Assembly (NCBI GenBank): GCA_963755985.1
Contig: CAVWLO010000004.1
Span: 248,001-312,000 of the forward strand
Source of the DNA: DASXMT01 sp963755985
GTDB taxonomy: Bacteria; Actinomycetota; Acidimicrobiia; Acidimicrobiales; RAAP-2
Length of the DNA: 64,000 nt
Reading direction: 5' to 3'
The translations under genes were made by a program, and so were the position numbers. Position 1 is the first letter of the stretch. Every line of letters starts with the position of its first letter. This document shows positions 41,808 through 48,421 of this stretch, piece by piece. The notes below the pieces were generated by a model, which worked only from the letters and a program-made list of their open reading frames with translations, did no database searches and was not told the DNA's origin.

Positions 41808-42584
41808 ATGAACCCGACAGCACTTCTCCTACCCCAACGCGAGGTCAAGCCCAGGTCAGCCGGTCTCACCATGATGGTCGACGGGGGCTTGCCCACCCGG
41901 TACTTCGAAGACGTCGTCGATAGCGGGGCTGAGTACCTCGACTTTGTGAAGTTCGGCTGGGGCACCGCCGTCGTGACCAACGATCTGCGCCAGAAGATCG
42001 CGATCCTCGAGGGGGCCGGCGTGGACTACTACTTCGGTGGCACTCTCTTCGAGAAGTACGTGCTCCAGGATCGTCTCGATGCCTTTCGGGACCTGTGTCA
42101 CGACTACTCGTGCCAGTTCGTCGAGGTGTCCAATGGGACGATCGACCTGAGCAACTCGGAGAAGGCCGGGTACATCAGGAAGCTCTCCGATGAGTTCTCG
42201 GTGATATCCGAGGTCGGGTTCAAGGACGCCGGGCGTTCCGAGAACCTTCCGCCCAGCATGTGGATCGAGTGCACCCACGAGGACCTCGACGCCGGAGCCC
42301 GTCTGGTCACGCTAGAAGCCCGCGAGAGCGGCAAGTCGGGCATCTGCCGCCCTGACGGCCAGCTGCGTTTCGGCCTCATCGAGGAACTGTTGGCCAGCGG
42401 CCTCCGTAGCCAGGACCTCCTGTTCGAAGCGCCGTCGGTCGAGCTGCAGAACTACTTCGTGAAACGGGTGGGGCCCGACGTCAACCTGGGCAACGTCGCC
42501 GCCACTGCCGTCTTGGGCCTCGAGACCATCCGGCTCGGGCTGCGGGCCGACACGTTGACCTGTTTCGACCGCGGGGCGGCGTGA
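41808..42584 (+). CDS. comA: phosphosulfolactate synthase (ComA / HSA32 family)
   Basis: A 258-residue TIM-barrel protein matching ComA, which adds sulfite to phosphoenolpyruvate to give 2-phospho-3-sulfolactate, the first step to coenzyme M in methanogens. Homologues include Bacillus YitD and plant HSA32. Characteristic segments are SAGLTMMVDGGLPTRYFEDV, LDFVKFGWGTAVV, YYFGGTLFEKYV, FVEVSNGTIDL, VISEVGFKDAGRS, VTLEARESGKSGICR, and LLFEAPSVELQNYFVKRVG with PDVNLGNVAATAVLGLETIR. GGAG lies 7 bases before ATG 41808. It leads a run of four abutting genes; its stop overlaps the next GTG. Coenzyme M itself is not implied because no other coenzyme M genes are visible here. Confidence 0.92.
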   Translation: MNPTALLLPQREVKPRSAGLTMMVDGGLPTRYFEDVVDSGAEYLDFVKFGWGTAVVTNDLRQKIAILEGAGVDYYFGGTLFEKYVLQDRLDAFRDLCHDYSCQFVEVSNGTIDLSNSEKAGYIRKLSDEFSVISEVGFKDAGRSENLPPSMWIECTHEDLDAGARLVTLEARESGKSGICRPDGQLRFGLIEELLASGLRSQDLLFEAPSVELQNYFVKRVGPDVNLGNVAATAVLGLETIRLGLRADTLTCFDRGAA

Positions 42585-42988
42585 GGGACGGCGGCGACAC
42601 CTTCCACCTGGCCATCCCGGCCTACGACCTGGCCGAGTCCGAGCGCTTCTATGTCGATCTGCTCGGCTGCAAGCTGGCCCGGCGGTACCCGGACCGCATC
42701 ACCCTCGACTTCTTCGGGGACCAGGTGGTGTGCCACCTGACCGAGCGACCGGCGGACGCCGGCGTCGAGCTGGACCTGTACCCGCGGCACTTCGGGGTCA
42801 CCTTCCGGCGGAGCGAGGACTTCGACGCCGTCCACGGCCTGTGCGTCCAACGTGGTGTCCCAGTGTTCCGGGAGCTGGCCACGCGGTTCGAGGGAAAGGC
42901 CGAGGTGCACCGGACCTTCGTGGTGCGGGACCCGTCGGACAACCTCGTCGAGTTCAAGCACTACGCCGATCCCCGGATGATGTACTGA
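42581..42988 (+). CDS. VOC-superfamily metalloprotein (glyoxalase/dioxygenase fold)
   Basis: A 135-residue vicinal-oxygen-chelate protein starting at GTG 42581 within the end of the comA-like gene. It has paired beta-alpha-beta-beta-beta units: TFHLAIPAYDLAESERFYVD, GCKLARRYPDRITLDFFGDQ, then YPRHFGVTFRRSEDFDAVHG and FVVRDPSDNLVEFKHY. His9, His70 and Glu124 line up as a metal triad. The FxLAIPVxDLxxAxxFYxxxLG opening is typical of small bacterial dioxygenase-like VOC proteins. Possible roles are isomerase, lyase or dioxygenase acting on the pathway intermediate. Operon position says it works with the synthase and the ligase. Confidence 0.85.
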   Translation: MRDGGDTFHLAIPAYDLAESERFYVDLLGCKLARRYPDRITLDFFGDQVVCHLTERPADAGVELDLYPRHFGVTFRRSEDFDAVHGLCVQRGVPVFRELATRFEGKAEVHRTFVVRDPSDNLVEFKHYADPRMMY

Positions 42989-44587
42989 ATGTCCATCGCC
43001 GACCAACTCCACCGGCGGCCGACCGCCATCGCACCCGGGAACGCCATCGCCGGGCTGGTCCGGTCCCGATCGGTGCACGACGGCGATGCCGTCTATCTGA
43101 GCGAGGCCAGGGGTTCGAGGCAGGTCTCCTTCCGCCATCTCGAGCATCAGGTGGCGTCCCGGATGGCAGAGCTCGACGATCGAGTCGTGGCCGCCGACGC
43201 CACGGTGGGCATCGCCGTCGCCGACCCCCTTGCCTTCGCGGTGCTCTTCCTGGCCGTCATGGCCTCCGGTCGGTGGGTGGCCCCCCTCGACCCGAGCAGT
43301 TCGCCCGAAGCCATCACCACCGCCGTCTCCCGACTCGAGATCGCCCTCTTGGTCTCCGATGGCGGGCGCGGGGACCCGTCCGACCTCGACTGGACCGACA
43401 CGGACGGAGACCCTCGACCGCGTGCCCCGGTCCCCATCGAGCGAGCGCTCGAGGAAGGGGCGCTCAGCCCCGCTGGGATGGGAGGCGCCCTCCTGTCGTC
43501 GTCGGGCACCACGGGGCCGCCCAAGGTCATCCCCGTCCATCAGGGTCGACTGCTCCACACCGCCCGGGCCGTGGCCACCCATCACCGCCTCTCGCCCAGG
43601 GACAGGGGATTCAACCCACTCCCCCTGTTCCACATCAATGCCCAGGTGGTCGGGTTGCTGGCCAGCCTGGTAGCCGGGTCCAACCTGGTGCTCGACGACC
43701 GATTCCACCGGACCGGGTTCTGGGCCTTGATGGCCCGCCACGACGTGACGTGGATCAACGCCGTCCCGGCCATCATCTCCCATCTGGCCGATCCCGCTTG
43801 CGACGAAGCCGTTCCACCCGGGATCCGGTTCGTCCGCTCGGCATCAGCCCCCCTGCCCGCGGCCACCCTGTCCCGGTTCGAGGCCAACACGGGCATCCCG
43901 GTGCTCGAGACCTACGGCATGACCGAGGCAGCCAGCCAGATCGCGGCCAACCCGTTGACCGGTACACGAAAGCCTGGTTCGGTGGGACAGCCGGTTGGCG
44001 TCGAGCTGCGGATCTCCAGGGACGAGGGTCCAGCCACACCGGCAAGCGGTGCGATGGTGGGAGCCGTAGCCTCCGCAGGCCCAGGCCAGGTCGAGATCCG
44101 CGGACCGTCGGTCATCACCGCCTACGGCGGGAACGGCCACCGCGACCGCTTCACCCACGACGGCTGGCTGAGAACCGGAGACCTGGGCTTGCTCGACGAG
44201 GACGGCTATCTCTATCTGGTCGGACGCACCGACGACGTGATCAACCGGGGCGGCGAGAAGGTGTACCCGAGAGACATCGAAGAGGCGATCGTGGTCGACC
44301 CCGATGTCGCCGCCGCCGCGGTGGTGGGCGACGACGACGCAGTGCTCGGCCAGGTGCCGGTGGCCTTCCTGGTGCTGCAGACCGGTGTCGATGCCGCACA
44401 CGTCGACACCGTCGCGTACATCGTGAACCGGGTGCGCAAGCACCTCGACGCCACGTTGGTACGCAGCCAGCAGCCGGTAGCCGTGCACGTCGTCGAGCGG
44501 TTACCGGCCGGAGGCAACGGGAAGGTACAGCGGCGGGCCCTCCGCCAGCAACGGCCGCCGACCCTGTTCAGCATCGACTGCCGATGA
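42989..44587 (+). CDS. AMP-forming acid:CoA ligase / acyl-adenylating enzyme (ANL family)
   Basis: A 532-residue ANL-superfamily enzyme beginning directly after the VOC stop. Motifs: phosphate loop LLSSSGTTGPPKVIPV, the fold block NPLPLFHINAQVVGLLASLV, ETYGMTEAASQIAANPLTGT (adenine/AMP site), WLRTGDLGLLDEDGYLYLVG, RTDDVINRGGEKVYPRDIEE (hinge) and LPAGGNGKVQRRAL with the catalytic lysine. The overall shape resembles short-acid ligases such as oxalyl-CoA synthetase, supporting a small polar acid substrate. In this operon a sulfolactate-derived acid is a natural candidate. Its stop overlaps the acyltransferase start (ATGA). Confidence 0.9.
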   Translation: MSIADQLHRRPTAIAPGNAIAGLVRSRSVHDGDAVYLSEARGSRQVSFRHLEHQVASRMAELDDRVVAADATVGIAVADPLAFAVLFLAVMASGRWVAPLDPSSSPEAITTAVSRLEIALLVSDGGRGDPSDLDWTDTDGDPRPRAPVPIERALEEGALSPAGMGGALLSSSGTTGPPKVIPVHQGRLLHTARAVATHHRLSPRDRGFNPLPLFHINAQVVGLLASLVAGSNLVLDDRFHRTGFWALMARHDVTWINAVPAIISHLADPACDEAVPPGIRFVRSASAPLPAATLSRFEANTGIPVLETYGMTEAASQIAANPLTGTRKPGSVGQPVGVELRISRDEGPATPASGAMVGAVASAGPGQVEIRGPSVITAYGGNGHRDRFTHDGWLRTGDLGLLDEDGYLYLVGRTDDVINRGGEKVYPRDIEEAIVVDPDVAAAAVVGDDDAVLGQVPVAFLVLQTGVDAAHVDTVAYIVNRVRKHLDATLVRSQQPVAVHVVERLPAGGNGKVQRRALRQQRPPTLFSIDCR

Positions 44588-45927
44588 CCACCACCGTCGC
44601 CGCCCTCATCGAGGTCGACGAGCGAAGCGCGGCGCCCGCCCCCGAACGCCCACCGCGCTCGACGCCGCCCGGCCCCGGTGCTCCGGTCACCTCCGAGCGC
44701 GGCGCCGTCCAAGGGACCAGGAAGCGCCTCGATCACATCGACGCCATGAGGCCGGTGAAACAAGCCGGAGTGGTCGGGACCCACACCCTGCTGGCCTTCG
44801 CACCGGTGGCCGCCACCATCGCCGCCGGCGCGTCGCTGATGCTGCTGCACGTGACCCGCGAGGCCTTCTTGTTCGTGTCGGCCTGCATGCTCACCTTCAG
44901 CTACGGCCAGACCAAGCGCATGGACCCGGGGCCGTTCTTCCGGCGCCGGTTCTGGTCGGTGGGCGTGCCCTACCTGTGCTGGACCCTCATCTACTTCCTC
45001 TTCTTGCTCCCCACCACGTACCAGAGCCTGCCTTCCGCCCTGGGGCACCTGGGGTACCTGATGGCCACGGGCTACTACCAGCTCTACTACCTGATCGTGG
45101 TGGCCCAGTTCTACCTGGTGTTCCCGCTGCTGTTGCTGCTCGTCCGGCGCACCACCGGACACCATCGCGCCCTGCTGGCCGTGAGCGGTGCGATCCAGCT
45201 GCTCACGGTGAGCCTGATGCACTGGAACGTGCTGCCGCCGGACATGCGCGGGTTCTGGGCCAGCCGCGAGATCACCTCCTACCAGTTCTACCTGATCGCC
45301 GGCATGGTGGTCGCCTTCCACCTCGATGCCGTGCACGCCTGGTTGACGAGCCACGTCCGCCTGCTCGTGGTCACCACCCTCGTGAGCGCGGGTATCGCCG
45401 AAGCCTGGTACTACCTTTCCGCCGAGAACGTGGTCGGGTGGCTGGGATCGAGCTCGGACCCGTTCCAGCCGGTCGTCATCCCCTTCAACATCGGGGCCAT
45501 CGCCTGCATCTACCTGATCGGGGTGACCCTCGTCGACCGACGCCGCTCCCGACGCACCCGCGCCATGGTCCAATCGGGTTCGGACAATGCCTACGGCATC
45601 TACCTGGCCCAGATGATCTTCATCACCCTGCTCGGCTGGCTGGGATGGCGGAACCTCGACAGCGTGTTGCCCTGGCCAATCGTCGCCGTCGTCACCGTGG
45701 CGGTGGTGTTCGGCGCCTCCATCGGCCTCACGGCCCTCCTGGCCCGGACCCCGTGGTCCAAGGCGCTGACCGGTCGCTCTCGGGCGTCGTGGGCCTCGTT
45801 GGTCCCCCGTCGAGGGATCGGGGCCACCCCGACCCCGGACTCGGCTACGGCTGTCGTCCCGATTGCCCCGGCCGCTCGTCGGGCAACGGTGGCGGCGCCC
45901 TTGGACAGCCCACTCGAACCGGCCTGA
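44584..45927 (+). CDS. membrane acyltransferase-3 family protein
   Basis: A 447-residue polytopic membrane protein from ATG 44584, overlapping the ligase stop. About 60 variable N-terminal residues are followed by RLDHIDAMRPVKQAGVVGTH, the opening block of acyltransferase-3 proteins, and about ten hydrophobic helices: FLFVSACMLTFSYG, CWTLIYFLFLLPTTYQ, YLIVVAQFYLVFPLLLLLVR, FYLIAGMVVAFHL and AYGIYLAQMIFITLLGWLGW. The usual catalytic His near the N-terminus appears as HIDAMR. The family moves acyl groups, usually from acyl-CoA, onto sugars or lipids at the membrane. A Thr/Ala/Pro-rich cytoplasmic tail ends the protein. It could place the acid activated by the coupled ligase. Confidence 0.88.
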   Translation: MTTTVAALIEVDERSAAPAPERPPRSTPPGPGAPVTSERGAVQGTRKRLDHIDAMRPVKQAGVVGTHTLLAFAPVAATIAAGASLMLLHVTREAFLFVSACMLTFSYGQTKRMDPGPFFRRRFWSVGVPYLCWTLIYFLFLLPTTYQSLPSALGHLGYLMATGYYQLYYLIVVAQFYLVFPLLLLLVRRTTGHHRALLAVSGAIQLLTVSLMHWNVLPPDMRGFWASREITSYQFYLIAGMVVAFHLDAVHAWLTSHVRLLVVTTLVSAGIAEAWYYLSAENVVGWLGSSSDPFQPVVIPFNIGAIACIYLIGVTLVDRRRSRRTRAMVQSGSDNAYGIYLAQMIFITLLGWLGWRNLDSVLPWPIVAVVTVAVVFGASIGLTALLARTPWSKALTGRSRASWASLVPRRGIGATPTPDSATAVVPIAPAARRATVAAPLDSPLEPA

Positions 45928-45939
45928 GTCCGACTGGCC

Positions 45940-45962
45940 CCAGCCGGCCCGTGCCCGGCTGG
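45940..45962. terminator. strong hairpin between convergent genes, probable terminator
   Basis: CCAGCCGG (45940-45947), loop CCCGTGC, CCGGCTGG (45955-45962): a perfect 8-bp stem. It sits 13 bases after the acyltransferase stop and before the convergent SGNH gene. A short direct repeat GCCGAGCCCAAACCCTC occurs twice just after it (about 45970-46003). Confidence 0.6.
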
Positions 45963-46003
45963 CCCAGGCCGAGCCCAAACCCTCGCCGAGCCCAAACCCT
46001 CGC

Positions 46004-46888
46004 CTAAAGGCCGAGGGCCGTCTCGATGGCTTGACTGATCACGCGGTACCCATCGGCGTTGGGGTGCTGGTTCGGCCCGTAGGGGGGTGGGGCGCACATC
46101 CAGGTGAGTGCGCAGATCCGAGCCACATTGCCCGGGACGACGCCCACCCCGCTCACCATGGTCGGCGCGGTGCTGTTCGAATTGAACGACCCGGCCACGT
46201 TGGCCATGGGAATTCCGAAGCTGCCGTAGATCGACTGCAGGGACTGGTCAAGTTGGGAGATGGCGCCGAGACTGGCCGAAGCGAACAGCCTCCCGGCCGA
46301 GCCGTGGAGATAGGCCCCGAGGTACGGGTCGTAGTGGCCGATCCCGACGATGCGCAAACCCGGGCCGCCGGCCGCCCGCAGCTGGGCGAGGATCTGGGGC
46401 AGCTGCTGGCCCACGAGACCGATGGACTGGTCCACGCAGACCTGGTCCACCTGGCCGTGGGCGATGCAGGCCCGCATGTTGTTGAACCCGAGGTCCACCG
46501 TCACCAGCGCCGTGTTGTGGGTGTGAAGGAAATCGACCGCGGTGGCCAGCTGGGTCCCGTCCGGGTAGGGGCAGTGACCGCCACCCCCGAGCATGGTCGC
46601 GGTGGTCGCTCCGGGACATCCGATCTGGGCCAGCTGGAGGCCGGGCCAGATGGATTGCACTTGGTGGACCAGGTCGTCGGCATAGCCGGCTTGGGTCGGC
46701 TGGCCATGGGGTCGCGCCACAGTGGGCTGAAAGCCCACCGAGGCCGACCCGCCGACGTCGAGGTAGTACGGCACACCGATGGTGGCCGCGTCGGCTCTCC
46801 CGGGCAGCCATGCTCCCACCAGCAAGAGGGCGAACCCCATGGCTAGGGTGAGCGGCACTGTTCGCCACAGCCGTCGCGGTGGCCTCAT
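46004..46888 (-). CDS. secreted SGNH/GDSL-type hydrolase
   Basis: A 294-residue exported protein from ATG 46888 with GAGGAGAG upstream. The signal peptide is MRPPRRLWRTVPLTLAMGFA with LLLVGAWLPGRADA-AT. The SGNH block I appears as YYLDVGGSASVGFQP (Ser nucleophile in GGS), a Gly/Asn block in GFNNMRACI, and block V as NQHPNADGYRVISQAI with the Asp/His pair. Four cysteines suggest disulfides. Such enzymes deacylate polysaccharides, peptidoglycan or lipids outside the cell. It converges on the acyltransferase-3 gene, and acyltransferase/SGNH pairs commonly act on the same envelope polymer; that link is inference here. Confidence 0.82.
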   Translation of the reverse strand: MRPPRRLWRTVPLTLAMGFALLLVGAWLPGRADAATIGVPYYLDVGGSASVGFQPTVARPHGQPTQAGYADDLVHQVQSIWPGLQLAQIGCPGATTATMLGGGGHCPYPDGTQLATAVDFLHTHNTALVTVDLGFNNMRACIAHGQVDQVCVDQSIGLVGQQLPQILAQLRAAGGPGLRIVGIGHYDPYLGAYLHGSAGRLFASASLGAISQLDQSLQSIYGSFGIPMANVAGSFNSNSTAPTMVSGVGVVPGNVARICALTWMCAPPPYGPNQHPNADGYRVISQAIETALGL

Positions 46889-47007
46889 TGACTCTCTCCT
46901 CGGTGGCAACTCCTACGTGGCGAACCGGGGGCCCGGGACGGGACCGGCGTGGGCCGACCAGCGGGCGCATGGTACTTGATGAGCGCCGACACTCAGAGTC
47001 AGGGTCC

Positions 47008-48225
47008 TCAGCGAGATGCGAGGAAATCGGCTACCTGGCCCGTGACGAACGAGATGTCGTCATCGGACATACCATGATTGGACGGAAGGACGATCCCGGC
47101 CTCCATGATCCGGTCTGCCACCGGAAGGCCTTGCGCCGGGGTGCGAGAGTCGACGCCTGTCAACATGGGCTGTCTCGTCGCATTACCCGTCCAGACCGTC
47201 CTCGTCTCCACACCGTGACCGTCGAGGTACGCCTGCAGGGCCGGTCGGTCGAAGCCCGCGTCCGGTCGAATGGTCAACGGATAGCACAGCCATGCCGTGT
47301 CGACCTCGGGCAACTGCCTCGGCACCACGAAGCAGTCCTCGTAGTGGCCGAAGAACTCGTTGTAGAGATTGAAGTTCCTCTGTCGCCGGAGAAGATTGTC
47401 CGGGAGCTTCTTGAGTTGCTCGAGTCCGAACGCCGCCCCCATCTCGGACGGCTCGAAGTTCCAGGCCAGCTCATCGAAGATGAATTGGTTGTCATAGTCG
47501 ATGCCGTCCAGGTCCTCCCAGAAGTTCCGGTCCCCTCTCTTGGATCCGAAGAAGTGCAACTCCGACCGCCGCCCCCACCTTCGCAAGAGCAGCGCCCGGT
47601 CGCGAAGTGCTGGCTCGTTGACGAGGAGCATGCCCCCTCCACCCCCACAGGTGATGATGTGCGACGAGGCGAAGCTGGTCACGCTGAAGTCGGACCGGGA
47701 TCCACTGGGGGTACCCCTCAGCACTGGCCCCAGCGCGTCGCACGAGTCCTCGATGACGGCGATCCCATGGTGATCGGCGATGGAGCGGATGGCATCCCAA
47801 TCAGGAACGTTCCCGATCAGATTTGGGATGAGGAGGGCGCGGGTCCGGTCGGTGATCATCGCCTCGATCTGGTCCACATCGACGACGTAGGTGTCCGGTT
47901 CGACGTCGACGAAGACAGGGACGAGACCTGCTCGGACGATCGGAGCGATATCGGTTGAGAAGGTGACGGCCGAGCCGATCACTTCGTCTCCAGGCTGCGC
48001 GCCCAGAAGTTCGACGGCGAGGTACAACGCCGAACTACCGGAGTTCACCATGACTCCGACATCCTTGCCAAAGAGGGCGGCGACCGCCCGCTCCATCGCG
48101 TTGACCCGCTTGCCGACCCACAACCCTCTGGGGTCCCGCAACACCTCCACTACTGCATTGATCTCCGCTTCGTCGTGGACGCTCGCGGCGTAGAACACCT
48201 GTCGAGGTGCCGTGCCCTCACCCAT
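47008..48225 (-). CDS. DegT/DnrJ/EryC1-fold sugar 3-dehydratase-like protein (RfbH/ColD type, His in place of PLP lysine)
   Basis: A 405-residue fold-type I PLP/PMP protein from ATG 48225 with AGAAGGGA upstream. Matches to RfbH/ColD-type proteins: MVNSGSSALYLAVELL, PVFVDVEPDTYVVDVDQIEA, IPNLIGNVPDWDAIRSIA, VIEDSCDALGPV, and SFASSHIITCGGGGGML. His189 occupies the position of the Schiff-base lysine, as in E1 (RfbH) and ColD, which dehydrate 4-keto-6-deoxy sugars with PMP. The cysteine cluster that binds [2Fe-2S] in RfbH is absent (RRWGRRSELHFFGSKRGDR instead), so a ColD-like cluster-free reaction is more likely. A surface-glycan deoxysugar pathway is inferred. Confidence 0.82.
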   Translation of the reverse strand: MGEGTAPRQVFYAASVHDEAEINAVVEVLRDPRGLWVGKRVNAMERAVAALFGKDVGVMVNSGSSALYLAVELLGAQPGDEVIGSAVTFSTDIAPIVRAGLVPVFVDVEPDTYVVDVDQIEAMITDRTRALLIPNLIGNVPDWDAIRSIADHHGIAVIEDSCDALGPVLRGTPSGSRSDFSVTSFASSHIITCGGGGGMLLVNEPALRDRALLLRRWGRRSELHFFGSKRGDRNFWEDLDGIDYDNQFIFDELAWNFEPSEMGAAFGLEQLKKLPDNLLRRQRNFNLYNEFFGHYEDCFVVPRQLPEVDTAWLCYPLTIRPDAGFDRPALQAYLDGHGVETRTVWTGNATRQPMLTGVDSRTPAQGLPVADRIMEAGIVLPSNHGMSDDDISFVTGQVADFLASR

Positions 48226-48421
48226 GTCGACGTCCCTTCTGGTAGGCGTGTGACCAGTCGCTGGCGATGCTGCGCGCACATGGCCCGAGGCGTCCGAGAG
48301 CTGCGGCCCAGGGCCAGATCCGTTGTGATTATGGCCGAAGGGAGCAGCCGAGCACCTCGCCGGCCGTGGTTGGGCCGTTCGGCAGGCCGTGGCCGACACA
48401 CCGACTCGGTAGATTCGTCTG
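48226..48421. other. divergent promoter region
   Basis: A 196-bp gap between the dehydratase-like gene (minus) and the helicase gene (plus). No supported gene. Both promoters must lie here but I see no clear consensus boxes. Confidence 0.4.

Noticed and set aside
41808..42584. Coenzyme M biosynthesis operon
   Set aside because: Only the ComA-type enzyme is present. No ComB, ComC, ComDE or cysteate-type partners are visible in the window, so a sulfolactate-derived product is the more cautious reading.
42730..44583. Long upstream extension of the acyltransferase-3 frame
   Set aside because: It overlaps the VOC and ligase genes in another frame and lacks protein character. ATG 44584 overlapping the ligase stop is the natural start.
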